From positions 1 through 50,401 of the forward strand of contig JAAYLV010000020.1 of the NCBI GenBank assembly GCA_012521755.1: 50,401 nt of DNA. The letters are read 5' to 3'. Below, piece by piece: positions 20,445 to 29,798 of the stretch. A program made the position numbers and the translations under genes. The notes below the pieces were generated by a model. That model was not told the DNA's origin. It ran no database searches and saw nothing but the letters and a program-made list of their open reading frames with translations. The first letter of the stretch is position 1. Every line of letters starts with the position of its first letter. Source of the DNA: Bacillota bacterium. GTDB taxonomy: Bacteria; Bacillota; Limnochordia; JAAZLZ01.

Positions 20445-21101
20445 CTATTCCATCCTTAGGTCCAGTTCCAGCTGATTAATGACCCGGCGAACCCCGAGGG
20501 TGGACTGGGCGACCTCCTCAACCAATCTTTTTTGCTGTTGATCGATTACCATCCCCTGCAAGATAACACTTCCCCGACGGACTGCCGTCCTGACGGGGAG
20601 GTGACTCGTACCGGGATGGGTGCGCAGGGCCCGTTCGATGCGGTTCTTTAAGGTAGCGTTGTCGCAGCTGCCGGGAAAGGTCAGACGGCTCACCACCTCC
20701 CGGACGCCCCTCGCCCTTTGGGCTGCGGCCACCGCCGCCCTTTCATGGGCCAGGCTCTTGGCCTGCCCGTGAAGATACACCACCCCGCCCTTCACCGCGG
20801 GGCTAATGCCCCGCAGCTCCCAATCCATGGCCAACTCTTCCTCCACTTCCCGCAGGACATCTTCATCGGTCAGTTTGCCATCGGTGCTGATGGTCAAGGA
20901 GTTGACCACCCTGCCCACCTCGGGGACCGACTTGACGATCCCTTCCACCAGCTCCTTATCCGCAAGGACATCGACGACTCCTTGGAGATGCACCACATCC
21001 CCCTTCACTTGGATGTGCAGATCGTAATCTCTCAAGCTCGGATGCCGATCTAATGCCGCAACGATTCGTTGGAAGGTCTCCTCTTCTTGATGATTGGCCA
21101 C
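20445..21101 (-). CDS. BON-domain protein with three repeats
   Basis: The 218-residue product consists of three successive BON domains (about residues 8-75, 77-145 and 148-215), each with the VxLxGxV pattern: VVHLQGVVDVLADKELVEGI, VVYLHGQAKSLAHERAAVAA and VILQGMVIDQQQKRLVEEVA. BON domains bind membranes or hydrophobic ligands in other bacteria. There is no signal peptide, so this one seems cytoplasmic. The GTG start has GGAGGTGA upstream. It sits between the yvcK and PrcB-like genes on the same strand. Confidence 0.8.
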   Translation of the reverse strand: MANHQEEETFQRIVAALDRHPSLRDYDLHIQVKGDVVHLQGVVDVLADKELVEGIVKSVPEVGRVVNSLTISTDGKLTDEDVLREVEEELAMDWELRGISPAVKGGVVYLHGQAKSLAHERAAVAAAQRARGVREVVSRLTFPGSCDNATLKNRIERALRTHPGTSHLPVRTAVRRGSVILQGMVIDQQQKRLVEEVAQSTLGVRRVINQLELDLRME

Positions 21102-21131
21102 CAGATCACCTCCGCCCTTAGTATGCCCATC

Positions 21132-22454
21132 TCATTCGATGCCGGCAACTAGAGAGCGTTGACTATTCCCCCGATGCTGCAGCCAAATTTCAATGACAGC
21201 CTGGGCCAACTTTTGTGGATCATGGCGGGCTAAGTCACTCTCCTCCATCAGCGCCCGCTTGACCACTTGCACCCCCATCGACTGGAGGCGGTGTCCATCG
21301 ATCTGGACTTGGTGAGCCCCCTCCTCACGATAGCGTTTGATGAGCCTGGCCGGAGCCCGCTGGGAATTGACCAGCACGTAGTCCACGATTTTCTCGCCTG
21401 CGTGATCCAGCACCGCCTGCAAATGATCGGCGGCGGTGTAACCATCGGTCTCCCCCGGCTGGGTCATCACATTACAAACGTAAATCCGCACCGCGGTCGA
21501 TGCCCGCAAGGCATCGACAACTCCCGCCACCAGCAAGTTGGGCAGCACGCTGGTGTAGAGACTTCCCGGGCCGAGGACGATGATATCGGCTTCGGCGATG
21601 GCATCGAGGGTTTCTTTCACCGCTGGGGGTGAGGGGGGATCTAAGTAAAGGCGCTCGATCCGCTTCCCGGGACTTGGGATCTTGCTCTCCCCCGTCACCG
21701 TCGAGCCATCGTTGTAGCTGGCACGAAGGACGACAGAGGCCAAGGTGGAAGGCAGCACCTGCCCTCTGATAAACAGGACGCGGCTCGATTGCCGCACCGC
21801 CTCTTGGAAATCACCAAGGACGGCCGTCATCGCGGCGATGAAGAGGTTGCCGAAGCTGTGGCCTTTGAGTTCTTCGCCCTCGGCGAAACGATATTGGAAA
21901 AGCTTTTCCATCAAGGGTTCCGTGTCCGCGAGGGCCACCAGGGTGTTGCGGATATCGCCGGGAGCGGGGATGCCCAGTTGGCTGCGGAGCCTCCCTGAGC
22001 TGCCGCCGTCATCGGCCACGGTGACCACCGCCGTCAGATTGCCGGAGAACTCCTTCAAGCCGCGAAGCAAGGTAGAAAGCCCCGTACCGCCGCCAAAGGC
22101 TACGATTTTGGGACCGCGTCCGAGCTGTCTTTTGCTATAGACCAGATCCACCAAGGATGGGGTGGGTCGGGGCATCAAGACGGAAATGAGGGAGTTGATC
22201 GTCTGCCGGATGCCAAAGCAAATGAAGAAGCTGCCAAGGAGGATGCAGCCCATCGCCGCCCAATTGACCAGTTCTGATGGGATGAGTCCGGTGAGTCGAT
22301 AAAACCATCCGGCAATGAGAATCCGGATTAAGGCCACCGAATGGACATCGGCCAGCAAGACGACCCCGCCGCTGAACAACAGTACGCCTAGGACCACCAA
22401 CAAGAGCCATCTTTTTACTCCCATCCCGGGATAAAGCCACTTCCAACAGCCCAT
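21132..22454 (-). CDS. yvcK: YvcK-type gluconeogenesis factor (CofD-like), membrane-anchored
   Basis: YvcK proteins bind UDP-sugars and are needed for growth on gluconeogenic carbon and for correct cell wall synthesis. The 440-residue product has two N-terminal membrane helices (within about residues 14-80), which many Bacillota versions lack, then the CofD-like fold beginning IVAFGGGTGLSTLLRGLKEF with TVADDGGSSGRLR and HSFGNLFIAAMT. The ATG at 22454 lies after rapZ with a GAGGGAG site ten bases away; a second ATG ten codons on is possible. The rapZ-yvcK order is conserved. Confidence 0.92.
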   Translation of the reverse strand: MGCWKWLYPGMGVKRWLLLVVLGVLLFSGGVVLLADVHSVALIRILIAGWFYRLTGLIPSELVNWAAMGCILLGSFFICFGIRQTINSLISVLMPRPTPSLVDLVYSKRQLGRGPKIVAFGGGTGLSTLLRGLKEFSGNLTAVVTVADDGGSSGRLRSQLGIPAPGDIRNTLVALADTEPLMEKLFQYRFAEGEELKGHSFGNLFIAAMTAVLGDFQEAVRQSSRVLFIRGQVLPSTLASVVLRASYNDGSTVTGESKIPSPGKRIERLYLDPPSPPAVKETLDAIAEADIIVLGPGSLYTSVLPNLLVAGVVDALRASTAVRIYVCNVMTQPGETDGYTAADHLQAVLDHAGEKIVDYVLVNSQRAPARLIKRYREEGAHQVQIDGHRLQSMGVQVVKRALMEESDLARHDPQKLAQAVIEIWLQHRGNSQRSLVAGIE

Positions 22455-22479
22455 CGGGCCAACGCTCCCTCAATCTAGA

Positions 22480-23340
22480 CTACCTGACATCCCGGTGGAT
22501 GACTTTCACCTCATATTCCCGCTCCTCCAAGAACCGCGCCAGGGCCACGGCCACAGCGACGGAACGATGCCTCCCCCCGGTGCAGCCGATGCCTATAGAA
22601 AGGTGGGACTTACCTTCCCGTTCATACTGGGGAAGGAGAAAGGCCATAAAATCCTCCAGTTTTTGTTGGAACTGGCGGGTCAGGGGCCAGTTGAAAACAT
22701 AATCCCGAACAGCCTCATCCTCACCCGTCAGGGGCCTGAGGGACTCCACATAATGGGGATTGGGCAGGAAACGGACGTCGAAGACTAGGTCCAGATCCAA
22801 GGGCAGGCCGTACTTGAAGCCAAAGGAGATGACCGTCACCCCCAGCCCCCCTTTGCCCAGGTCAGCACCATATTCGGCACTAATGATGGCATGGAGATGC
22901 TGAGGAGTCAAACTGGAGGTGTCGAGGATCTTGTCAGCCCTCCCGCGCACCGCCTCAAGGCGCCTGCGTTCAGCCTTGATGCCCTCCAGGACCGCGCCGC
23001 CCTCGGCCAAGGGATGGCGGCGCCGGGTCTCTTTGAACCGCCGAATCAGCACCTCGTCAGAAGCTTCTAAAAAAAGAATATTATAACTGAAGCCTTCCCG
23101 TTCCAAATCCTTCAGGGCCTCGAGCAAATGGTCGAAAAACCCGCCGCCTCGGACGTCGCTGACAACAGCTACCCGCTTAATCTTGCCTTCGGACTGGTAA
23201 ATCAGCTCGGCGAACTTGGTAATCAGGCTGGGCGGCAGATTATCGACGCAGAAATAGCCTAGATCCTCGAAGCAGCGCATCGCCTCGGATTTGCCCGCCC
23301 CTGACATGCCCGTGATGATGACGAAACTGATGTTCTTCAC
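22480..23340 (-). CDS. rapZ: RNase adapter / nucleotide-binding protein RapZ (YvcJ)
   Basis: RapZ/YvcJ is a P-loop ATPase/GTPase; in E. coli it guides GlmZ small RNA decay, in Bacillus it affects competence. The 286-residue product has the Walker A ITGMSGAGKSEAMRCFEDLG, the family segment YFCVDNLPPSLI and the C-terminal GCTGGRHRSVAVA. I chose the GTG with GGGGGG six bases upstream. An ATG eleven codons earlier overlaps the PHP stop by one base (TGATG) and is a possible coupled start. Confidence 0.94.
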   Translation of the reverse strand: MKNISFVIITGMSGAGKSEAMRCFEDLGYFCVDNLPPSLITKFAELIYQSEGKIKRVAVVSDVRGGGFFDHLLEALKDLEREGFSYNILFLEASDEVLIRRFKETRRRHPLAEGGAVLEGIKAERRRLEAVRGRADKILDTSSLTPQHLHAIISAEYGADLGKGGLGVTVISFGFKYGLPLDLDLVFDVRFLPNPHYVESLRPLTGEDEAVRDYVFNWPLTRQFQQKLEDFMAFLLPQYEREGKSHLSIGIGCTGGRHRSVAVAVALARFLEEREYEVKVIHRDVR

Positions 23341-23372
23341 CTTGCGCCCCCCTACACGGCATGACTTCTCCA

Positions 23373-24122
23373 TCAGGGGCGTTTCCCCTCCCAGCTGGGC
23401 CTGGTGTTGAGGATTCGTTCGGGGCTCAGGCCTGCCCCCGCGGCAAGCTCAACGCCCTTGGCGAAGTCCCCAACCCGACGGGGATGGTGGGCATCACTGC
23501 TGATGACAAAGTCTACCCCGGTAGAAGCGGCAACCCTAATATATTCTAGTGTTGTATGGTTATGACTTGTGTTAATTTCCAAGGCGGTGCCGCACTTATG
23601 GCACGCCGTCGCCAGCTCATAAGTGTCGATATCCATATGCAGTCCAGGATGGGTGATGAAGGCCACCGGATGGCGGAAGGCGGCATTGATCAGAGCCTGG
23701 GTGTTTAGCTCCCGGACTTTGCAGCTCCCAAGCCTCCTGGCGATGGGCACTTTCACATAAAAATGCCAGAGGGAAGACCAGTTGCCTGGCCGGACCCAGC
23801 TGTGCAGGCCGGCGATCAAGATGTCCAACTGGGCGATTGTCCGATCATCTACGTCAAGACGGCCGTCAAGGTCAACCACATTGGCCTCAAGCCCCACCAG
23901 GACCCGGATGCCCGTCCGATCCTCCCACAGCTTAGCCTCCTCTTTGATGCGACCGACGAGGCCAAGGTGGGCAATCCCCACGCCGAAGAGGTGACCCGGG
24001 CCATGATCGGTGATGGCCACCTCCTTCAGGCCGCGGGCTTTCGCGGCCAGAACCATATCGGCCACCGTCCCCCGACCATGACTGTAGCTGGTGTGGGTAT
24101 GATAATCTCCCCACAAGCGCAA
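23373..24122 (-). CDS. PHP-domain phosphoesterase
   Basis: The 249-residue product is a polymerase-and-histidinol-phosphatase type metal hydrolase. The trinuclear metal site is visible: DYHTHTSYSHGRGT, ITDHGPGH, VGLEANV, HPGLHMD, EINTSHN and ISSDAHHP. This set is closest to the YcdX/hydrolase branch. The substrate is not known; a phosphate ester is likely. Translation starts at TTG. The gene ends where rapZ can begin and is eight bases downstream of a secreted protein gene. Confidence 0.85.
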   Translation of the reverse strand: MRLWGDYHTHTSYSHGRGTVADMVLAAKARGLKEVAITDHGPGHLFGVGIAHLGLVGRIKEEAKLWEDRTGIRVLVGLEANVVDLDGRLDVDDRTIAQLDILIAGLHSWVRPGNWSSLWHFYVKVPIARRLGSCKVRELNTQALINAAFRHPVAFITHPGLHMDIDTYELATACHKCGTALEINTSHNHTTLEYIRVAASTGVDFVISSDAHHPRRVGDFAKGVELAAGAGLSPERILNTRPSWEGKRP

Positions 24123-24130
24123 AGGCAGCC

Positions 24131-25039
24131 CTACTCTCTCATCAGCAAGTATAACCGGCTGGGGTAGCCGGCGACGACTAAGCCATCCCCATCATGGAGG
24201 GAAAGGCGCGTCACCGAGACCAGGGCCCATCCAAGGTGGGGACCCCCTTGCCGGAGTTTCGGTTTCCCCTGGTCTAGGTCATACGCGGCCACCCGACCTC
24301 GATCATCGGCAGTAATCAAGGAGGCAGGACCTAAGGCCAAGGCAAAGACGGGGCAATTGCACAAAGCCGATGAGCTGAGCTGGCGAAACTCCCCATCCCA
24401 CCGCCAAATCTGCACCTTCCCCGGCTTGGTGGCCGGCCCGACCTCAATGGCAATTTCCCCGCCTTCAGCAGCTAAAGCCCGGATCCGACCAATGGGGGGA
24501 GTCTCCCCCTCCTTGCGCCAGCCCTGGCCTGTCCAGCTAAAGGACGTCATCCCCTCCACGAGGGTATCAAGGCGAACCTCCCGCACATCCGTTATCACCA
24601 GGAGATCGGGACTTCCCCGCAGAGTGCCAACGGCCCCCGCCTCACCGGGACTTTTTCCTTCCCAGACCTTAACTAGACTGTCCTCAAGCCATTTATGAAT
24701 GATGGCCCGATCGCCATTCAGGATGATAATTTCCAGGTCCTCGCTCTGGAAGCGGCCCACCGCCATGGTGTAGTGGCCCCCGGCCCCAAAGAGGTTCTCA
24801 CTTCGCCCAAGGGTGATGAACTCCCCGCCGTTCCACCCCAGGACTTGCAGGAAGACCTCCCGCAGCTCATAGTTGCGCCCCAGGATCAAGAGCTCATCCT
24901 GTCCATCACCGGTGAGGTCCACGGCGCACACCTGCAAGAGGGAGTCCATGGGGAAATTATCCTCTTGCCACCTGATTTCATATCCCCAAGCAGGCATCGC
25001 CAGCAGCATGGTCAAACATAGGGCCAACCCGACTTTCAC
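24131..25039 (-). CDS. Secreted FG-GAP/VCBS-type repeat protein
   Basis: The 302-residue product has a signal peptide (VKVGLALCLTMLLAMPAWG) and then beta-propeller-like repeats: AVDLTGDGQDELLILGRNYE is a typical FG-GAP/VCBS calcium-binding repeat, followed by weaker copies (LEIIILNGDRAIIH, PDLLVITDVREV, GLVVAGYPSRLYLL). The GTG start has GGAGG eight bases upstream. Such proteins act outside the membrane, often in binding; no enzyme motif is seen. The specific role is unknown. Confidence 0.7.
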   Translation of the reverse strand: MKVGLALCLTMLLAMPAWGYEIRWQEDNFPMDSLLQVCAVDLTGDGQDELLILGRNYELREVFLQVLGWNGGEFITLGRSENLFGAGGHYTMAVGRFQSEDLEIIILNGDRAIIHKWLEDSLVKVWEGKSPGEAGAVGTLRGSPDLLVITDVREVRLDTLVEGMTSFSWTGQGWRKEGETPPIGRIRALAAEGGEIAIEVGPATKPGKVQIWRWDGEFRQLSSSALCNCPVFALALGPASLITADDRGRVAAYDLDQGKPKLRQGGPHLGWALVSVTRLSLHDGDGLVVAGYPSRLYLLMRE

Positions 25040-25110
25040 TGATCCGACCTCCTCGTCCAGGAAACCTCGCTTATAGGCAATTCTAACCCATCTCCTCACC
25101 GGTGACAACA

Positions 25111-27129
25111 CTAGCCCGACCAGGGCGATGTATGCCAGGCCTGGGCAAGGTGCCTTCGTTCCTCCAGCTCCCACCTTTTTGCCAAGTACTTCACCACAGT
25201 GAGCACATAGGTGGAGTGGGACCAGGTAAGGGGGGTGACGGAAATGGGCGATCCTGTGTGAGGATGGAGCTGCTCAGGGAGAAGACCGCTGCCTAGGGCA
25301 TGGTCAACCACCCAATGGAGGAGCCGCCGGGCCTTCTCCAGGTCCTCGGGGGCTTTAGCCCGGGCAATGTGGTACTCGGCCCACCACAAGGTACAGATGA
25401 TCCAGGGATTGCCTGGGACGCCATCCCCGACCACCGCCCGCAGGTACGGATCCTGGTTGTAACGGGCAAGCCCCCCAACGGAGGTTTTCACCCACAGGCC
25501 CTCGGCCACCGCGGCCATGGTGCGGACGATGCGCTCATCATCAGCGGAAAAAACGCCAAGGCCAAATAGGCCATAGAGACTGCTTTCCAGGGTAGGGTCG
25601 GGGACAAGTCGGTCCCCATCCCGGTAGACTCCCCGGATGAAACGGCCCAGGCCCGGGTCGAAGAGATGGCGGAGCATCGCCCGGCGCATCTCCTTGGCCG
25701 CCTGCTCATACTGATGGGCGATCTGGGTGTGGCCAAAGAGGCGGGCAAACTTCCCCGCGGCCATCAGTCCCGCATAAACTGCCGCCGCGGTGAAGGTGAA
25801 AACCCCCCGTCGCTCCTCCCAAAGATCATAGGACTCCAGGGGCAGCTTGGTGGCCAGGTCACGATAGAAAAGGAGGAAATCGGCGGCTTTGCGAATGAAG
25901 GGCCGATAGAGGGATTCAATGAACTCCAGGTCCCTTTCCTTCTCGTAGTAGTGGCCTAAGGCAAACAGAACCAAGGCCGTTTCATCCTCTTGAATGGGCA
26001 GGACCGGTTCTTCCCCGCCCATCCAAGGGTGCCAGCTGGAGCCGACGGAACCGTCCGGGTTGTACTTGTGCCAGAGAAAGCCGCCGGTGGACAGGACGCG
26101 GCCGCAAAAGGCGAAAAATCGCCGGGCAAGTTCGGGGTAGCCGGCCTGGCTTAAGGCGTGGGCCACTAAGGCTCCGTCCCGGGGCCACATGTAGCTGTAG
26201 TGATCCCGATTGAACTGGAGGATATCTGTATCGTTGGCCGCCAGAATGGCTCCAGACCCATCCATCTGGGTCCGAATAGTCAGGAGGCTGCGCTTGTAAA
26301 GTTCGATGATGCGGGGAGGCAGGTATTCCTCCATCGGTACGGGAAAGGTTTTCATGCCCTTGTTGGCCCAGGAGAACCAGTAAACTTGCGTCTCCCGCAT
26401 CAGGCTCGTCACCCCGCCTTCTTCCACCAGGCGGTTAAGATGGCGGACCTCTTCAAAACCGCGGCCCGCAGCCAGCCAGTAGGTCAGCTCCTTCTCCTCC
26501 CGCGGCCCCACTTTGAGCCTGAAGCTGATAGTTGAATCCACCGACCCTTGGGCGATGGGGTTCCCCTCCAGGACCCCGTCTTCTGCATCCCGCCAAGTGC
26601 CCTCCGCACCCCGAAACCTCTTCCTCCCGGTGGCGTACTGATAGATGCCCCGGCGGCCCACCTGCCCCTTAATCAGGAAACAGCAATCCCCCTTGTAGTG
26701 CTTGATGGCATCCAAGGTAGGGTCATACAGGGCTGTATCCCCAACGTCGATGCCGTTGATGGAAAAGTCGTGGGTGAAGAAGATCCTGACCTCCCGCTCC
26801 CAATCCCCTTCATTCCGGACGAGAATCCTCTTTAGATGGACGTTGAGCCGATAGTGGACCGCATCAAAGAGGCGAAGGGCCAGCCCCCAGCCGGGGTGGA
26901 CGGCCCGGCAGTCGCCAACTAGGGTTTGCCGCTTGTAGCCCACCCGCTTTTCCCAGCAAGGCTCATGGAGCCAGCTAAACCCCCGGTCGCACCACACCCC
27001 AATGCTGTTTTTGTGCCCCATCAGATGGTTGGGCATGCCCACGTGGGGGTAATACAAATCCCTCACGTTTAGCGCCTCATCGAAGGTGATGAGGAGCTGA
27101 TCATTGCCAATGACCAAGTGCCTTGGCAC
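25111..27129 (-). CDS. GH15 glucoamylase-like protein, catalytic base replaced
   Basis: The 672-residue product has the two-part layout of prokaryotic GH15 enzymes: an N-terminal beta-sandwich (about 1-260, LLITFDEALNVRDLYYPHVG) and a C-terminal (alpha/alpha)6 barrel with NRDHYSYMWPRDGALVAHAL and the general-acid region DLWEERRGVFTFT. The usual general-base motif (WxHAEY/F) reads WSHSTY (about 636-641), so Glu is replaced by Thr. The protein may be inactive, may use another residue, or may belong to a variant subfamily. It has no signal peptide. GTG follows the GH57 stop with no gap and an AGGAGGGG site, so the two are translated together. Confidence 0.85.
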   Translation of the reverse strand: MPRHLVIGNDQLLITFDEALNVRDLYYPHVGMPNHLMGHKNSIGVWCDRGFSWLHEPCWEKRVGYKRQTLVGDCRAVHPGWGLALRLFDAVHYRLNVHLKRILVRNEGDWEREVRIFFTHDFSINGIDVGDTALYDPTLDAIKHYKGDCCFLIKGQVGRRGIYQYATGRKRFRGAEGTWRDAEDGVLEGNPIAQGSVDSTISFRLKVGPREEKELTYWLAAGRGFEEVRHLNRLVEEGGVTSLMRETQVYWFSWANKGMKTFPVPMEEYLPPRIIELYKRSLLTIRTQMDGSGAILAANDTDILQFNRDHYSYMWPRDGALVAHALSQAGYPELARRFFAFCGRVLSTGGFLWHKYNPDGSVGSSWHPWMGGEEPVLPIQEDETALVLFALGHYYEKERDLEFIESLYRPFIRKAADFLLFYRDLATKLPLESYDLWEERRGVFTFTAAAVYAGLMAAGKFARLFGHTQIAHQYEQAAKEMRRAMLRHLFDPGLGRFIRGVYRDGDRLVPDPTLESSLYGLFGLGVFSADDERIVRTMAAVAEGLWVKTSVGGLARYNQDPYLRAVVGDGVPGNPWIICTLWWAEYHIARAKAPEDLEKARRLLHWVVDHALGSGLLPEQLHPHTGSPISVTPLTWSHSTYVLTVVKYLAKRWELEERRHLAQAWHTSPWSG

Positions 27130-28737
27130 CTATGCCCCTCCTATGCCGCTGCTCAAGGCGGCGGCCGCGGCAAATATCTTTGGGTCGAGGAAAGAAAAGA
27201 CCTTGTCCCGCTCTTCCACTTCCGCCAGGAAGGCTAAGAAGCTGTCGGACTCGTCTTGGCCCTCCAGGCCGTCGAGGAGCCGCTCAAGGCGGGATAGATG
27301 CTCGAGAAAGCGTCTGCTGGCATAGTCCTCCGCCTTTTGGGTGCTGATGAGGAAAGGCCAATCGGAGGACTGCATCAAGAGGACCTCCCGACCAGCCTGG
27401 GCCAGGACTCGCCTTGCTAAGGGCGAGGACCATCCCCGGGCTGCAGCTTTCTCCAACCGCCGCGCCGCCTCGTGGACCTGAGGCCACATCCATTCGGTCG
27501 CCGGGTTCATCCAGATGTAATGGCGCCCGCCTTGGCCCCAGGAGCATTCGGGAAGGTTGATGGCCTCCGTCGGCGGATGGGCCGCAAGATACTCCCCGGG
27601 GGTAGTCATCTGGACTTCCTCCGCCGCCGCCAGGCCCCTGAAAACCCCTTCGAGCCAACTGATGCCCTCCCGCCACCAATGGCCGAAAAGCTCCAGATCA
27701 TAGGGGGCGAGGATGATGGAACCGGCAGGCACCCCCCCAGTGAAGCGGTCCTTGATGGACTGGACGAAGTGTTCCGCCTGCTCCTTGACCCGGAGTGCAG
27801 CCGAGTCCGGATCGTAGATGTCCTTGCCCTCAAGATCCACCAAAGGGCTTGTGATCCGCCAGTAGTGGAAGCCTGAGGTCTGGTCCCGTTTGTGGAATTC
27901 CCGGTAGGCGCCATCGGTGGGATAGCCCCAATCCTCGGACCATACCTGCAGGCCAGTCAATTGATCCCGTCCCAAAACGGCCACCTGGCTTTGACCGACG
28001 TAATAACCCTGCAGGGTGGTCCGGCCTTTCGAGGCCACCCGAGTGCTTTTCGTTGGTCCGGGGGCATGGTAGACGGCATCCACATATCCCCCCCGGATGG
28101 CATGGCCGTCCACGAGGAAATACTTGATCCCCAGTGCTTCAAGATATCTTTCCAATCCCGGTCGATAGCCGCATTCGGGAAGCCAAATGCCCCGGGGGGA
28201 GGTGTGGAAATAATGTCGGTAGGCCTCTTGACCCACGGCCAGCTGCGCCTGCAGGGAAGACTCCACCTCCAGCAAAGGCAAATAAGCGTGGGTCGCCGCC
28301 CCGGCTAGGAGCTCAATGACGCCTTCTTCCTGAAGGCGGCGCAAGACGCCCACCAGGTCCCGCTGCAAATCCCCATAATCCCTCGCGACTTGTCCGTAGA
28401 ACCCCAAGTAACCTTCGGCCAGGGCGGCAAGCTTCGGTTCAGCTGCGGCAAAGCGCACTACGTCCTGCCGGGCCGCCTCCATTCGCGCCTCAAGATACTC
28501 CAGGAACCTGGTCTGCATGTAGGGGTCCTGCAGCTGTTCGAGGAGCACAGGCGTAAAGCCGAGGGCAACCTTCACCCCCACCTTCTCCTCCCGCAAACGA
28601 CAAAGGAGCGCGAGCAGGGGAACATAAGTCTCCGCCATCGCCTCAAAGACCCACTCCTCACCGAAGGGCCAAACGCCCGCCTGGCGACAGTAAGGCAGGT
28701 GACTGTGGAATACTAGGGAGACGAAACCTTTTTTCAT
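27130..28737 (-). CDS. GH57 1,4-alpha-glucan branching enzyme
   Basis: GH57 branching enzymes cleave alpha-1,4 glucan and re-attach the piece by an alpha-1,6 bond. The 535-residue product has the GH57 motifs in order: VFHSHLPYC (residues about 8-16), the GAATHAYLPLL motif, the nucleophile Glu in IWLPECGYRPGLERYL, the acid/base Asp in APYDLELFGHWW, and the C-terminal DUF1957 helical domain. This matches the size and layout of the Thermus and Thermococcus branching enzymes. No signal peptide, so it acts in the cytoplasm. The ATG has GGGAGG upstream. It is divergent from the DUF4912 gene, with 115 bases between. Confidence 0.9.
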   Translation of the reverse strand: MKKGFVSLVFHSHLPYCRQAGVWPFGEEWVFEAMAETYVPLLALLCRLREEKVGVKVALGFTPVLLEQLQDPYMQTRFLEYLEARMEAARQDVVRFAAAEPKLAALAEGYLGFYGQVARDYGDLQRDLVGVLRRLQEEGVIELLAGAATHAYLPLLEVESSLQAQLAVGQEAYRHYFHTSPRGIWLPECGYRPGLERYLEALGIKYFLVDGHAIRGGYVDAVYHAPGPTKSTRVASKGRTTLQGYYVGQSQVAVLGRDQLTGLQVWSEDWGYPTDGAYREFHKRDQTSGFHYWRITSPLVDLEGKDIYDPDSAALRVKEQAEHFVQSIKDRFTGGVPAGSIILAPYDLELFGHWWREGISWLEGVFRGLAAAEEVQMTTPGEYLAAHPPTEAINLPECSWGQGGRHYIWMNPATEWMWPQVHEAARRLEKAAARGWSSPLARRVLAQAGREVLLMQSSDWPFLISTQKAEDYASRRFLEHLSRLERLLDGLEGQDESDSFLAFLAEVEERDKVFSFLDPKIFAAAAALSSGIGGA

Positions 28738-28852
28738 CAGACTTCCTCCCTTTGTCCTAGATTGTTCGTCCTTGGTAGCTTCCCCCCAACACTTCTGTGC
28801 AATACACGAGGCTGTTGCGGGAATAATGCCGGGAGGAAAGGTAGATATTAAG

Positions 28853-29785
28853 ATGGACGACGGTAGAGCCCACAGGGAGGAGGAAGGTGAGATCTTGCAC
28901 AGAGAGGATGTGGAGGACAGATCAATTGGGGCGGGGGCGGAAATGCCCGTTGAAACGAGTGACGCCCGGGCCATCAACCTTCGCGAGGAGCGATTCTACG
29001 CCGCCCATCGGGAGCCCGATGTGGCCCCCAGCCCATATGAGCTGCCTTCAGGCTACAATGATACCCGCTTAGTAGCCATGGTCCGGGATCCCCTTTGGTT
29101 ATTTGCCTATTGGGAAGTCCAGGGGGACCTGATTGAACGGATCCGTTTGGAGGAAGGTCCCGACCATTGGGATGGGGGCAGCTGGACCATGCGGGTCATG
29201 GATCTGACGGACCAGGATGCTTTTGATGTAGGAATCGATGTTTACGCTCGCAACTGGTATCTTGAAGTTGGGCGACCTGGGCACCTCCTGCAGCTTTGCC
29301 TCGGACGCACCCTTCCCTCCGGCCGGTTCGTCCCCCTGGTTTATTCCAACAAGACCCAAGCTCCCCCTGCCGGCGTTTCGGATCTCATCGATGAGGAATG
29401 GATGGTCCTGGAGGAAGCAACCGTGATGGCGGCCGGTTCGTTTTTGATTGGGGCCACATCCCCCGGGATGGGGAGGATCATGCTGGAGAGGGAAATGGCC
29501 TCGGGGGCGATCATCAACGTCGGCAGTCCCGGCCTCCAAGCCAAGGTCGCAGGCCAGCCCTTCTGGCTGACGGTCAACACGGAGCTCATTCTGTACGGGG
29601 CGACGCAGCCTGGGGCCCAGGTCACCATCTTCGGTCAACCGATTAAGCTGCGTCCCGATGGCACCTTCACCGCCCGCTATGCTCTTCCGGACGGCACCTT
29701 AGTGATTCCGGTCCAAGCCATCAGTCCCCAGGGGACCGAATCGATCACCGTTACCCCGGTCGTTTCCCGGGAAACCTACAGTTAG
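28853..29785 (+). CDS. DUF4912 domain protein with C-terminal Ig-like domain
   Basis: The 310-residue product starts with an acidic, poorly ordered region (about 1-50), followed by a DUF4912 domain (about 55-165) marked by SPYELPSGYNDTRLVAMVRD and PLWLFAYWEV, then an Ig-like C-terminus (about 210-300, LYGATQPGAQVTIFGQPIKL). DUF4912 is a domain of unknown function often encoded beside GH57 and glycogen genes; by analogy to carbohydrate-binding folds it may hold glucan, but that is inference. Start choice is uncertain: the ATG lacks a close ribosome binding site, and a later in-frame TTG (near 28895) preceded by GGAGG and GGTGAG is possible. It is 10-20 bases upstream of a second GH57 gene. Confidence 0.75.
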   Translation: MDDGRAHREEEGEILHREDVEDRSIGAGAEMPVETSDARAINLREERFYAAHREPDVAPSPYELPSGYNDTRLVAMVRDPLWLFAYWEVQGDLIERIRLEEGPDHWDGGSWTMRVMDLTDQDAFDVGIDVYARNWYLEVGRPGHLLQLCLGRTLPSGRFVPLVYSNKTQAPPAGVSDLIDEEWMVLEEATVMAAGSFLIGATSPGMGRIMLEREMASGAIINVGSPGLQAKVAGQPFWLTVNTELILYGATQPGAQVTIFGQPIKLRPDGTFTARYALPDGTLVIPVQAISPQGTESITVTPVVSRETYS

Positions 29786-29798
29786 GCACAAGGAGTTG

